Made by a program: the position numbers and the translations under genes. From Pseudoalteromonas luteoviolacea NCIMB 1942 (GTDB lineage: Bacteria > Pseudomonadota > Gammaproteobacteria > Enterobacterales > Alteromonadaceae), in NCBI RefSeq assembly GCF_001625595.1, contig NZ_AUXT01000170.1:1-50952 (forward strand): a stretch of 50,952 nucleotides of DNA, read 5' to 3'. This document shows, piece by piece, positions 20,595-30,817 of the stretch. The notes below the pieces were generated by a model. The model saw nothing but the letters and a program-made list of their open reading frames with translations, was not told the DNA's origin and searched no databases. The first letter of the stretch is position 1. The number at the start of each line of letters is the position of its first letter.

Positions 20595-22250
20595 ATGTTA
20601 TCCCTAGACAGATTTAAGCATATGAATTTAAAGGGAGATTTATTCGGTGGTGTGACCACCGCGATCATTTCTCTCCCTCTTGCCCTTGCCTTCGGGGTTG
20701 CTTCTGGTGCCGGTGCAGAAGCAGGAATGTGGGGCGCTATTCTCGTCGGCCTTTTTGCTGCCTTATTTGGCGGTTCAACCTCCTTAATCTCTGAGCCAAC
20801 AGGTCCGATGACTGTTATTATGACAGCTGTTCTGACTACCATGATGGCTCAATATCCCCAAAGCGGCCTTGCTATGGGCTTTACAGTCGTTATGATGGCT
20901 GGAGCATTCCAAATACTTTTGGGTACACTAAAGTTAGGCAAGTACATCACTCTTATGCCATACAGCGTGATATCAGGGTTTATGTCTGGCATCGGTGTGA
21001 TCCTCATAATTTTGCAACTTGCACCATTACTTGGGCATCAAGCGCCCGCTGGTGGTGTTTTAGGCACGTTGTCCGCACTGCCAACCTTAATACTTGATTT
21101 GCACTTTGCAGAATTATTTCTAGGTGCAATTACACTTGCAATATTGTTTTATTTGCCACAAAAGTATCGACAATATATGCCTGCACAGCTTGTTGCCTTA
21201 GTTGCAGTTACCCTTCTTTCGATCATATTGTTTGATACAGACAGTATTAATCGCATCGGTGAGATCCCAAGCGGACTACCTTCGATAGTGTGGCCAACTT
21301 TTACTGCTGACCAATTTACCTCGATGGTAATAGACGCATTGGTACTTGGTACATTAGGCTGCATAGATACACTGCTTACCGCTGTTATTGGAGACAGTTT
21401 AACCAGAACCGAACACGACTCTGACAAAGAATTACGTGGCCAAGGTATTGCAAATATGATCTCTGGGCTGTTTGGTGCGTTGCCAGGCGCTGGTGCAACA
21501 ATGGGAACCGTTGTAAACATTCAAGTAGGTGCAAGATCTCCCCTCGCTGGTATTATCAGAGCACTCATTCTAATGGCCGTGGTTTTTGTAGCTGGTAGTC
21601 TGACAGAACCAATTCCAATGGCTGTATTAGCAGGTATCGCTGTATACGTAGGTTATAACATACTTGATTGGAGCTTTATTCAGCGCGCGCACAAGATCAG
21701 TATCAGCCAGATGGCGATCATGTATGGTGTTATGCTACTAACCGTGTTTGTTGATTTGATTGTTGCTGTGGGATTAGGTGTTTTCATTTCTAATATTATG
21801 GTGATTGAGAGGTTGAGCCGTGTGCAAGAGCAACACGTGAAAGCAATCAGTGACAGTGATACTGACGAGGATGTACCTCTAACCTCGCATGAGAAATCTC
21901 TACTTGAAAAAGCACAAGGTCAGTTACTATTTTTCTACTTATCTGGCCCAATGATTTTTAGCGTATCAAAAGCTATCGCTCGTCAACATAGGCAGATTAG
22001 CGAATATAAAACGATGGTTTTGGACTTGAGTGACGTTGCGATGTTGGACGTAACAGTAAGCCTTGCTATTGAAAACGCTATCTCAGACGCAGTTGATGCA
22101 AACGTACAAGTGTTTATCTATTCACCGAATCAGGAAACGAGTGAAAGGTTAAACAAGATTAATGTACGTGAAAAGCTAGGCGATGATGCATTTTGTCATA
22201 GCCGAGAATCAGCACTAAACAAAGCGTTGGATGTTATGAATTTAAGTTAA
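20595..22250 (+). CDS. SulP-family inorganic anion transporter with C-terminal STAS domain
   Basis: This 551-residue protein is an SLC26/SulP transporter. The N-terminal signature GGVTTAIISLPLALAFGVAS and the GPTGPMTV-like stretch SEPTGPMTVIMTAVL mark the substrate-binding core; about 12-14 membrane segments fill residues 15-420. A cytoplasmic STAS domain begins near 455 (GQLLFFYLSGPMIFSV) and contains MVLDLSDVAMLDVTVSLAI. Possible substrates include sulfate, bicarbonate or dicarboxylates; the sequence does not decide. The ATG at 20595 has GGAAG 4 bases upstream, whereas the upstream ATG at 20565 overlaps a likely -10 (TAAAAT at 20561-20566), so the later start is chosen. It ends 7 bases from the convergent LysR gene. 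Confidence 0.92.
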   Translation: MLSLDRFKHMNLKGDLFGGVTTAIISLPLALAFGVASGAGAEAGMWGAILVGLFAALFGGSTSLISEPTGPMTVIMTAVLTTMMAQYPQSGLAMGFTVVMMAGAFQILLGTLKLGKYITLMPYSVISGFMSGIGVILIILQLAPLLGHQAPAGGVLGTLSALPTLILDLHFAELFLGAITLAILFYLPQKYRQYMPAQLVALVAVTLLSIILFDTDSINRIGEIPSGLPSIVWPTFTADQFTSMVIDALVLGTLGCIDTLLTAVIGDSLTRTEHDSDKELRGQGIANMISGLFGALPGAGATMGTVVNIQVGARSPLAGIIRALILMAVVFVAGSLTEPIPMAVLAGIAVYVGYNILDWSFIQRAHKISISQMAIMYGVMLLTVFVDLIVAVGLGVFISNIMVIERLSRVQEQHVKAISDSDTDEDVPLTSHEKSLLEKAQGQLLFFYLSGPMIFSVSKAIARQHRQISEYKTMVLDLSDVAMLDVTVSLAIENAISDAVDANVQVFIYSPNQETSERLNKINVREKLGDDAFCHSRESALNKALDVMNLS

Positions 22251-22257
22251 AAGGGTG

Positions 22258-23133
22258 TTAGTATCTTCCTAACCCTTTAGCAAGAAACTCAAGTAATTCT
22301 CTAACAGAAGTGGGCAAATACCTTCTGGGTGGATATACCGCCCAGATCCCTTCTGACTCTGGCTCAAACTGTTGTAAGACCTCTACCAATGCACCGTTCG
22401 CGATTGCTTCCTCTAAGTAATAGTGTGGAAGTTGCACCAAACCAAGGCCCTGCTCAGCCGCATTCACTAATGCCCACCCGCTGTTACACCTTAGTCTACC
22501 TTTAACATGTAAATGCACCTCTTTCCCTTCATCTACAAACCTCCATACACTTGACTTGCCCAACAAGCAGTAATGGTGCTCTAAATCATTCAGATTTTCT
22601 AATTTAGGTACGTTAAGCAAATATTTGGGCGCGCCACATACCAAAGTTTGCCGGTGAGCTAGCAATCTCGCTCTTAAAGAAGAGTCCTTTAAGTTGCCAA
22701 GTCTAATTGCAAAATCAAAGCCCTGCTCTATCAAATCAAGCTGATTGTTATTTAGCTCCATATCTATCTGAATATTGGGATATAAAGACATAAACTTATT
22801 AACGAGTGGCATGATGTATTGCTCTCCATACATCACAGGTGCAGTTATTTTTATTTTACCCGCTGGTTCCGCATCACGTTGCCGAAGTGCAGATGTTGCA
22901 TCATCAAGGACATGCTGCAAGTGTTTAGCATGAGATAAAAAAACGTTTCCCTCTGTAGTTAGAGATAATTTGCGCGTCGTACGATTTAATAATTGGTAGC
23001 CTAACGTTCCCTCTAATGCTTTCACACGACGACTGACTTGCGCTACGGATGTATCCAATTGTTCTGCGGCCCCAGTAAATGAACCACACACCGCAACCGC
23101 GACGAATTCATCAATACCCACCCATCTGTCCAT
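22258..23133 (-). CDS. LysR-family transcriptional regulator divergent from frmAB
   Basis: This 291-residue LysR-type regulator has an N-terminal winged HTH (FVAVAVCGSFTGAAEQLDTS, then VAQVSRRVKALE) and a C-terminal effector domain with GKIKITAPVMYGEQYIMPLV. The ATG at 23133 (MDRWVGIDEF) is preferred. The frame stays open to 23178, but that extension would run over one arm of a perfect inverted repeat (23163-23172). The gene is divergent from frmA-frmB and is the obvious candidate regulator of formaldehyde detoxification. The inducer is unknown and may be an aldehyde or glutathione adduct. LysR proteins beside adhC/fghA are common in marine gammaproteobacteria, as I recall. Confidence 0.9.
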   Translation of the reverse strand: MDRWVGIDEFVAVAVCGSFTGAAEQLDTSVAQVSRRVKALEGTLGYQLLNRTTRKLSLTTEGNVFLSHAKHLQHVLDDATSALRQRDAEPAGKIKITAPVMYGEQYIMPLVNKFMSLYPNIQIDMELNNNQLDLIEQGFDFAIRLGNLKDSSLRARLLAHRQTLVCGAPKYLLNVPKLENLNDLEHHYCLLGKSSVWRFVDEGKEVHLHVKGRLRCNSGWALVNAAEQGLGLVQLPHYYLEEAIANGALVEVLQQFEPESEGIWAVYPPRRYLPTSVRELLEFLAKGLGRY

Positions 23134-23162
23134 TATTACATATCCGTAAAAGTATTTTATTA

Positions 23163-23215
23163 TTTTATAGATTATCAAATTTACAATAAAGGTTATACTA
23201 AGCTCATCTATAAAA
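23163..23215. promoter_or_regulatory. Perfect 10-bp inverted repeat between the LysR gene and frmA
   Basis: TTTTATAGAT at 23163-23172 and ATCTATAAAA at 23206-23215 are exact inverted copies separated by 33 bases. They lie in the 98-base divergent intergenic region; a possible frmA -10 (TATACT at 23194-23199) falls between the arms. The layout suits a pair of half-sites for a dimer or tetramer of the adjacent LysR protein, allowing control of both directions. Confidence 0.55.
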
Positions 23216-23219
23216 GTAG

Positions 23220-24353
<1,134 letters not shown>

Positions 24354-24363
24354 ATGCCTAAGC

Positions 24364-24385
24364 GGCGGTGGATTTTCCTACCGCC
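24364..24385 (+). other. Stem-loop between frmA and frmB
   Basis: GGCGGT at 24364-24369 pairs with ACCGCC at 24380-24385, with possible further pairing inside the loop. No T tract follows, so it is not an obvious terminator. It may protect the frmA mRNA 3' end or attenuate frmB. Confidence 0.4.
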
Positions 24386-24432
24386 AATAAACCAAACTTC
24401 AATCCAAATAACGTAAGGGTGTATTAGTAAGT

Positions 24433-25275
24433 ATGGAATTGATCAGCGAAAACAAAGTATTCGGCGGTTGGCATAAGCGCTATAAACACACAAGCATCGT
24501 TAATAATTGCGTGATGACTTTTGCAGTTTTTTTACCTGAGCAAGTCGCAAGTGGTGAACGGGTTCCTTCTTTATATTGGTTATCAGGGTTAACCTGTAGT
24601 GACGAGAACTTTATGCAAAAAGCCGGCGTGTTTGAATATGCAAACGAGCATGGTATAGCCATAATCGCACCTGATACAAGCCCAAGAGGTGAAGATGTTG
24701 CTGATGACAGTGTTGGTGCGTATGATTTTGGTTTAGGAGCTGGCTTCTATATCAACGCGACACAAGCGCCTTTTAGTCGCCATTACAATATGTATGAGTA
24801 CATCACCAAAGAATTACCCGCACTTATTGAAGCCAACTTCCCTTTAAACGGCAAAAAAAGTATTAGTGGGCACTCAATGGGCGGACATGGCGCATTAGTC
24901 ATTGGTTTGCGAAATAGCCAAGATTACGAGAGCATATCTGCATTTTCACCTATCGTTAATCCTATTAACTGTCCTTGGGGTCAAAAAGCGTTTAAAGGTT
25001 ACCTAGGTGGCGATACTGCTACTTGGAATGAGTACGATGCTACTATATTAATGCAAACATCATCTTACGAAAGAAAACTCCCTATCAAGATAGATCAAGG
25101 TGCCGCAGATCAGTTTTTGGAGTCACAGTTAAAGCCTGAAAACTTTGTAAAAGCTGCAAGTGCTAATAACTTTGAAGTCGATTATCAGAACCATGAAGGT
25201 TATGATCACAGTTATTTTTTCATTTCTTCTTTTATCGAACACCACATTGAATTTCATGCAAATTTCTTAAAGTGA
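24433..25275 (+). CDS. frmB: S-formylglutathione hydrolase
   Basis: This alpha/beta-hydrolase of 280 residues (esterase D type) hydrolyses S-formylglutathione to formate and glutathione, the step after FrmA. The nucleophile elbow GHSMGGHGAL is near residue 149, the Asp is in IDQGAADQFLE and the His is in YDHSYFFI. The N-terminal LSGLTCSDENFMQKAG motif, which shapes the glutathione site, is also typical. It lies 79 bases after frmA, with a stem-loop in the gap. It is convergent with fabY and shares the hairpin at 25320-25344. Confidence 0.96.
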   Translation: MELISENKVFGGWHKRYKHTSIVNNCVMTFAVFLPEQVASGERVPSLYWLSGLTCSDENFMQKAGVFEYANEHGIAIIAPDTSPRGEDVADDSVGAYDFGLGAGFYINATQAPFSRHYNMYEYITKELPALIEANFPLNGKKSISGHSMGGHGALVIGLRNSQDYESISAFSPIVNPINCPWGQKAFKGYLGGDTATWNEYDATILMQTSSYERKLPIKIDQGAADQFLESQLKPENFVKAASANNFEVDYQNHEGYDHSYFFISSFIEHHIEFHANFLK

Positions 25276-25319
25276 GTGTCGTTGCGCTGCTGTGTTATTT
25301 GTTAAACTACAAACAGAAA

Positions 25320-25344
25320 AAAGGCGCTTTTCCCTAGCGCCTTT
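25320..25344 (-). terminator. Rho-independent terminator of fabY, possibly bidirectional
   Basis: AAAGGCGC at 25320-25327 pairs with GCGCCTTT at 25337-25344 (8 bp, 9-base loop). Read on the minus strand, the stem is followed by TTTTTTCTGTTT, a good T tract for ending fabY. On the plus strand the tail AATTGCTT is poorer, but the hairpin may also end frmB. Confidence 0.75.
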
Positions 25345-25366
25345 AATTGCTTAACATTAATTCTAA

Positions 25367-27268
25367 TTACTTACTGATATCCTGATACTGATTCAAATTA
25401 TTTAGGGATATCGGCTGTTCAAATCCTGGTATATATAATTCACCCTGATCAAGTTTTAAACCAGACTCATCAATCATACCGTTGCCGAAACGATAAATGA
25501 GCTCGTATTGACCAAGATCAGCCGCGTCTTTATAAGCTTGCTGATTAACGAGAGTTTGATTCAACTTTTGTGAATAGGATTTAAGCGCTTCTTCTCCATG
25601 ACGTTTTCTCAATAGACTTTGAGTCACATTAGGTGAGAATACGGTCGCTGTCGCATTATTACCACCAAACCCTTTCGAGTTAATAAATGCGACATCCATT
25701 TCACCGCAGTCATAGTGTTCTGTTCGGATGTCTAGGTGCTCATTCCATACATCATCAGCAACTTTATCGATAGTTGTAATGCCCGGCATAATATTATGGC
25801 TAAATACACCTAATGCCATCGCCAGTTGATCACCAGAAGCTGGAGCGATTGTGTGACCTACAAATGCCTTTGGTGCTGCTAACTTCCATCCTTCAATTGA
25901 GAATGCTTCAGCAACTTTATGATAAATTGCTGATTCAGTAACACGGTTTTGTGGAGTACTCGAACCATGTGCTAGGATGAAACTGCGTTTTTGTAAGGAT
26001 TCAGACCCAACAATTTGCTGTGCAAGCGCAACGGATTTAGCCATCGTAATGTAATTACCTGGCCCTGGCGCTGTTATAGATTTTTTAACACCATCAGCAT
26101 TTACAAACACGTCCACGACCGAACCCATTACTTCAGCGCCTAATTCAAGTGCTAGCTTGTCATCCATTAAAATCGCAACTTGTGCACCTTCACCAATTGT
26201 GAAACCACAGTTATCACCAAACGGTCTACTGGTCCTACGGTGATCTGCAACGTCTGAGTTATCAAGCTTTTTCAAGCCCTCTTCGTTTGCTAATGCGCCC
26301 ATATTACCAAAGCCTTCAATGACTTCTGGTGTCAACGCACATTCTACACTCGCAACAACTGCAATGCGTGTACGCCCAGCTTGAATGTCATTTACAGCGG
26401 CTCTTAGATTATACAAGAATGTTGCACACGCACCCGTTGTAGAAAAAGTCGTTCCAACACTTCCGGTAACATATGCATTGATGAAGTCAGTAGACATAGT
26501 GTTTAAGCCCAAAGCTAGCTGCTTTGTGCTTACACGATCACCCTTTAATCTGTTTCGAACGAGACCACCAAGACCCTCTGCGTCCATTTGTCCCGCCACA
26601 GAAGCCGAGTAAGTCCCAATTTCGTCAGGCTTTACACTGTTAATTACTTGGTCCCAATCTAGGCCTGTTGACTTAATCGCATCGGTTGCAGCAAAAATAG
26701 TAGCTTGCAAGCCTCTTGGCTGATAGCGGCTATTGTACATTTTCGCAGGTTCAAAGCCGGTCGGTAGCTGACCTGCCGCTTTTACCGGATTATCCCTATA
26801 ACTATCATGTTTTATTTCTAGCTGCTCAGGAACTCTAACGCTAACCATTTTTGGTTCAATTTCCTCAACAACCCAACTACTAGGCACCGGTGACGGTAAG
26901 TCGCGTTTTCTACAAGTAAAAGAGATACCGTCACTACTATTTGCGGTAATCGTCAGCTTTTGGTGCCAATGTGTGGCATCCACATCAAAGTGATTTTTTT
27001 CTATTTTTCTAATCAAAGTGCCAGAAATTATCTGCTCACCGAATTTTTTCTCAACATCTTCAGGACACACGACCTCACCGTCTTGAGTTACTAGTTTGCC
27101 TTCTTCAAAAGATACTAAGTTCATCAACGTGGCGAGGCCAAGAAAAGTTTCCTTTCTCGCAGCATCATCAAGCTTATCAAGTATGATTCTTCGGTAACCT
27201 TGGTGGAAAGATGTACGACCTGCGGCGTTGATACCGCCCATACCGACTATGATAGGTAATGCTGTCAT
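25367..27268 (-). CDS. fabY: Long beta-ketoacyl-ACP synthase, FabY-like
   Basis: This is a 633-residue ketosynthase of the FabB/FabF superfamily, much longer than FabF (about 410). Length and overall design match FabY (PA5174, 634 residues) of Pseudomonas aeruginosa, which condenses acetyl-CoA with malonyl-ACP to start fatty-acid synthesis. The catalytic Cys281 sits in STTGACATFLYNLRAA, His434 in ILAHGSSTPQNRVTES and His472 in FVGHTIAPASGD. The first 180 residues are an extra N-terminal region with little similarity to classical ketosynthases, beginning MTALPIIVGMGGINAAGR. The gene is monocistronic, divergent from a GlxA-type regulator and followed by a terminator. FabY identity is inferred from length and motifs; an uncharacterised condensing enzyme is the alternative. 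Confidence 0.8.
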   Translation of the reverse strand: MTALPIIVGMGGINAAGRTSFHQGYRRIILDKLDDAARKETFLGLATLMNLVSFEEGKLVTQDGEVVCPEDVEKKFGEQIISGTLIRKIEKNHFDVDATHWHQKLTITANSSDGISFTCRKRDLPSPVPSSWVVEEIEPKMVSVRVPEQLEIKHDSYRDNPVKAAGQLPTGFEPAKMYNSRYQPRGLQATIFAATDAIKSTGLDWDQVINSVKPDEIGTYSASVAGQMDAEGLGGLVRNRLKGDRVSTKQLALGLNTMSTDFINAYVTGSVGTTFSTTGACATFLYNLRAAVNDIQAGRTRIAVVASVECALTPEVIEGFGNMGALANEEGLKKLDNSDVADHRRTSRPFGDNCGFTIGEGAQVAILMDDKLALELGAEVMGSVVDVFVNADGVKKSITAPGPGNYITMAKSVALAQQIVGSESLQKRSFILAHGSSTPQNRVTESAIYHKVAEAFSIEGWKLAAPKAFVGHTIAPASGDQLAMALGVFSHNIMPGITTIDKVADDVWNEHLDIRTEHYDCGEMDVAFINSKGFGGNNATATVFSPNVTQSLLRKRHGEEALKSYSQKLNQTLVNQQAYKDAADLGQYELIYRFGNGMIDESGLKLDQGELYIPGFEQPISLNNLNQYQDISK

Positions 27269-27390
27269 ATATAACTCGTTTAATACTTATTTGTTGCAAT
27301 AATTCTAGAATGAAGTAGATAATATAACTTCACACATTTCGCCATTAATCATGCCTTTTTCGCCAACATAGAGTGGTCAGATGAGTTATA

Positions 27391-28380
27391 ATGAATCAAA
27401 TTAGAATAGCACTAACATTATATGAACAATTATTAATCACTAGCGTAACTTTACCAATTGAAATGCTCCGCGCTGGCGAAGCATTTGCAAAACGGCACTC
27501 ACGAGACTCATTCGTGCCGCTTAACATAGAGTGTTTAAGCCAGACAGGTGAAGTTATAAAAACACCAATGGGCCTTTCTATGGACATACAGTCCAATTTT
27601 AAAGCATTGAAGGAGTATGATTATGTGATTTTACCGAGCATTTGGCGTAATCCAAGACCCGTTGTTGCCAATAACCCTCAGCTTGCAGAGAGTCTGTCAG
27701 AGGCTTGGCATCACGGTGCAACTTTAATTGGCGTGGGCACTGGAGTGTGCTTTTTAGCAGAATCAGTAGTACTAGACAGCCATTCTGCTACGACACATTG
27801 GCACTACGCCAAGCAATTTTCAAAACGCTACCCTAATGTTCAGCTGAAACCTGACTACTTCATCACACAATCCGATCGCATATATACAGTAGCAAGCCTC
27901 AATGCCTTGGCTGACGTAATTGTACATCTAATTGGTCAGTTTTATGGCAAAGAGGCAGCCAATCACGTCCAGCAAAACTTTTCTCATGAAATCAGAAAGC
28001 CGTATGAGGAACAGCGTTATTTAGAAGGCGCTGTTGACAGACATAGTGATGAGCAAATCGCTGCAATTCAGTTTTGGCTGAAAAATAACGCAAACTCAAT
28101 CTCTTCGCTTAGTGATGTGGCAGAACAGTTTGACATGAGCTATCGCAGTTTTAATAGGCGTTTTAAGTCAGCAACTGGAAAAACGGCTATTCATTATGTA
28201 CAAGAGGTTAGAATACAACAGGCCTCTGATCTACTGTCTTCAACCAACTTGAGTATTCAAGACATCGCACTGACCGTGGGCTTTAGCTCGCAAAGTCAAT
28301 TATCACGAGCATTTAAAGAGCACATGAACCAGACACCAAGCAATTACCGGCAAATCGTCAGGAAAAAGTTATTTTCGTAA
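27391..28380 (+). CDS. GlxA-family AraC-type transcriptional regulator
   Basis: This 329-residue regulator has an N-terminal DJ-1/PfpI-like domain (about 1-190) and a C-terminal AraC/XylS double HTH (about 225-325). The N-terminal domain resembles a glutamine-amidotransferase fold with GVGTGVCFLAESV at the position of the nucleophile elbow. The HTH contains VAEQFDMSYRSFNRRFKSAT, and the second helix pair includes IALTVGFSSQSQLSRAFKEH. The ligand is unknown. It is divergent from fabY, with 122 bases between the starts, so it may regulate fabY or itself. Its stop codon directly abuts the stop of the convergent GreA-like gene, leaving no room for a terminator. Confidence 0.9.
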   Translation: MNQIRIALTLYEQLLITSVTLPIEMLRAGEAFAKRHSRDSFVPLNIECLSQTGEVIKTPMGLSMDIQSNFKALKEYDYVILPSIWRNPRPVVANNPQLAESLSEAWHHGATLIGVGTGVCFLAESVVLDSHSATTHWHYAKQFSKRYPNVQLKPDYFITQSDRIYTVASLNALADVIVHLIGQFYGKEAANHVQQNFSHEIRKPYEEQRYLEGAVDRHSDEQIAAIQFWLKNNANSISSLSDVAEQFDMSYRSFNRRFKSATGKTAIHYVQEVRIQQASDLLSSTNLSIQDIALTVGFSSQSQLSRAFKEHMNQTPSNYRQIVRKKLFS

Positions 28381-28860
28381 TTACAGAATGTTTTCAATAC
28401 ATAGATATTGAATACGGCCATTAAAATTAAATTCGACCTCGTCACCTGAGCTTTTACCCGTAATAGCTTGTCCCAGTGGCGAGGCTAACGTCAAAATCAT
28501 AACGTGATTTGACCCGAACTCAATTTTTAGCCCCCCTTCTGTCGGTCCAATGAAATACCAGCTCGAGGCAGCAGTTTCTTCGTCCGACACTCGCACTAGT
28601 GCGCCCTCAACGACATGTTCCGTTATATTTAAGCTATAGACCTCTTTAAAAGCGTTTATGGAACTTATTGCCTGCTCAACTCTCTCACTTTGGCCCTCGG
28701 CTAAATAACCCGATTCAATACTCAAAGAGTCATATTGAGTTTCTGCGGCGCTCTGTTCGTGGATAGCATCCTGACGAGCACTATCAGCCGCAGCTTTAGC
28801 TTCATACAACTTACCTTCTAGGGCGAGTTTCAACGCCTCAATAACAACTATTTTCTTCAC
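28381..28860 (-). CDS. GreA/GreB-family protein
   Basis: This 159-residue protein has the two-part layout of GreA/GreB. An N-terminal coiled coil (about 5-80) includes YDSLSIESGYLAEGQSERV. The C-terminal FKBP-like Gre domain (about 85-159) includes TLASPLGQAITGKSSGDEVEF. Its sequence is far from GreA and GreB proper, and the acidic tip that drives RNA cleavage is not obvious, so it may act on RNA polymerase in another way. The start is a GTG with AGAGG nearby. A terminator for the upstream lipoprotein gene separates it from that gene, so it is probably its own transcription unit. Confidence 0.75.
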   Translation of the reverse strand: MKKIVVIEALKLALEGKLYEAKAAADSARQDAIHEQSAAETQYDSLSIESGYLAEGQSERVEQAISSINAFKEVYSLNITEHVVEGALVRVSDEETAASSWYFIGPTEGGLKIEFGSNHVMILTLASPLGQAITGKSSGDEVEFNFNGRIQYLCIENIL

Positions 28861-28875
28861 TGTATCCTCTGAAAA

Positions 28876-28898
28876 GTAAAAAGGGCCAATAGGCCCTT
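28876..28898 (-). terminator. Rho-independent terminator after the 629-aa lipoprotein gene
   Basis: AAGGGCC at 28881-28887 pairs with GGCCCTT at 28892-28898 around a 4-base loop. On the minus strand it is followed by TTTTTACTTTT. It lies 21 bases after the lipoprotein stop and ends the envelope-gene cluster. Confidence 0.85.
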
Positions 28899-28918
28899 CT
28901 TGCTTTTACTCATTAAAT

Positions 28919-30808
28919 TTAAAACAAAGACTCGAAGCTGCCATCTGGAAACAACACTCCAGGGATCCCTCGAATAGTCCTAACATCCCCAACGGTTTTA
29001 TCACCAAAATAAAATCCGCCAGTATAGAGCTTATCTTTCTTCTTGATATCAACCCAATAGCCGTCTCTACCGCGAACGATTAAGTTAATATTGCCACCGA
29101 CATTTGTTACTGTTAATTCGCTTACATGTCCGCCTAATATCATTGCGACATCAATCGTACCAAAGTTAGTAAAAGTGTTGGGCTCCCCGTCCAGTTGCAT
29201 GCGAAGATCTTTACCACCATTTAGCGCCAATTCTAACTGTACTCCAAATGTAAGATCAAGTTCCTCAGTTAACGCATGCGGAGACCGTTCACTGGCATAA
29301 AGCCTAATCGGTGTAGTTTGATTTGGAGTCGTTAGTACACCATCTACCATCAGATATGGAATTATCGTTTTAGTTAAACGTATGTTCAGTGCTTCACGAA
29401 TCGCATTAAGCTCAATTTTGCCAGTTAAAACAGCATTCGTTTGTGTCAGCTCTAAGCTACCTTTAGCTGACGCTACACCAGTTACCTCTTGTACATTGTT
29501 TGGATCAAAACTGCTACTAGACACAATTTCAAAAGTTTCAAATGTAAAGTTTAGATTTGTGCCTGCTTTGGTAACGACACCGCCACCTGTACCAACTACC
29601 TTATCTCCTAAGGTTGGGCTAATTCGCCACTCTGGAACACTAACATCAATATTAACATCGAAGCCACGACGAGTTCCAGTGACCTTCCAACGAAAACCTG
29701 ACTGTATTTCATAGGTAATATCTAAACCAGTTAATTCATACTGCCCCGCCTCAGAACCCTCTGCAGGAGATACGTGCTTTACAACATCTCCTATCACCTC
29801 TCCGATCGTCACTAAAGCCTCTTGTGCATCATCACTCGCGATGTTTTCAACATCATTAAGTTTTTCTTTTAATTCTGCACTGTATTGTTCATCTTGAAGC
29901 CTAAGTACGCCAAGTGCATTTCTTAATTCACTTAGCAGCTCATTACTATAAGGCGTGATGGAGCTTTGCATTTTATCTAGTGGTCGCAATCTAAATAACT
30001 CATTAACCTCGAGAAGTGTTTTTGCCGCGTGTTGGCGATATAAAGTGTTAGTGTCTTCACCTAATAGCGTGTCTGATAGATATTCATTCGCCAACTCCGA
30101 GTACGAAGTCCAAATGTCGTTATCCTCAGACATGGCTGCGTTGAACGCATCGACAAACTGTGACGAGTTAGAAATTTCTGATTGGTATTGCTGCATGATG
30201 TCTGCGTAAGTAATTGCACTGGCGACATATTCTGCTTTTCTACGTTGTAGCACAGAGTTAATTGTTAAATGGTAGTGCGGCGCTGCTGTCAATGATAGTG
30301 GTCGGCTATCATAATTACTAAACGTAACTGCGCTCGAATAAGGCGATAAATAAAGCTGATTCAGACCTGGCACTGGAAGCGCGATGAGTTCTAAGTTTAA
30401 TTTAGCATTGACTGGTTCACCAAAGTCAATTTCATTATTTTCGTTTAGATCGTTGGGGTCATTCAACTTGGATCTGCCACAACCAAGCATTCTAGGACAC
30501 ATTATTTGGTCGTTTTGTGGCTCAAATTTAATATGGTACTGTCCGCCTACAGCTAATGTGATGCTAAACTGACTCAAGGAATCCGTTGTGTGACTAGAAA
30601 TAGAGCTATCTTGTAGATTAGTGATAACCAATTCACCTTTTTGCTCTAAAAATGAGGGTAAATAAAACTCTACTTCAGCTTCTAATTGCGCGTTTACATC
30701 ATTGCCAAACCCAGGTTCAATATCCAATACTTTTGGCGCATCACCACCACTTCCACCGCAACCAGCTAGAGAGACAACCAAAGCGCATATTACACTTAAC
30801 TTTTTCAT
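28919..30808 (-). CDS. Large lipoprotein of unknown function with Cys/EF-hand-like signature
   Basis: I do not recognise this 629-residue protein. It has a lipoprotein signal with lipobox LAGC (Cys17), then GGSGGD. There is no Asp at +2, so export to the outer membrane by Lol is expected. Residues 25-100 look like a beta domain. At 104-131 there is a C-x5-C pair (C104, C110 in CPRMLGCG) and, 10 residues after C110, a perfect EF-hand-type loop with D120, N122, N124, I127, D128 and E131. The middle (about 180-330) is helical; the C-terminal 300 residues are beta-rich and end in FESLF. The same 28-residue signature, with identical spacing, occurs in the 1024-aa lipoprotein at 31950-35024. A GGGAG site lies just before the ATG, 9 bases after the barrel-like gene. 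Confidence 0.85.
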   Translation of the reverse strand: MKKLSVICALVVSLAGCGGSGGDAPKVLDIEPGFGNDVNAQLEAEVEFYLPSFLEQKGELVITNLQDSSISSHTTDSLSQFSITLAVGGQYHIKFEPQNDQIMCPRMLGCGRSKLNDPNDLNENNEIDFGEPVNAKLNLELIALPVPGLNQLYLSPYSSAVTFSNYDSRPLSLTAAPHYHLTINSVLQRRKAEYVASAITYADIMQQYQSEISNSSQFVDAFNAAMSEDNDIWTSYSELANEYLSDTLLGEDTNTLYRQHAAKTLLEVNELFRLRPLDKMQSSITPYSNELLSELRNALGVLRLQDEQYSAELKEKLNDVENIASDDAQEALVTIGEVIGDVVKHVSPAEGSEAGQYELTGLDITYEIQSGFRWKVTGTRRGFDVNIDVSVPEWRISPTLGDKVVGTGGGVVTKAGTNLNFTFETFEIVSSSSFDPNNVQEVTGVASAKGSLELTQTNAVLTGKIELNAIREALNIRLTKTIIPYLMVDGVLTTPNQTTPIRLYASERSPHALTEELDLTFGVQLELALNGGKDLRMQLDGEPNTFTNFGTIDVAMILGGHVSELTVTNVGGNINLIVRGRDGYWVDIKKKDKLYTGGFYFGDKTVGDVRTIRGIPGVLFPDGSFESLF

Positions 30809-30817
30809 AATTACTCC

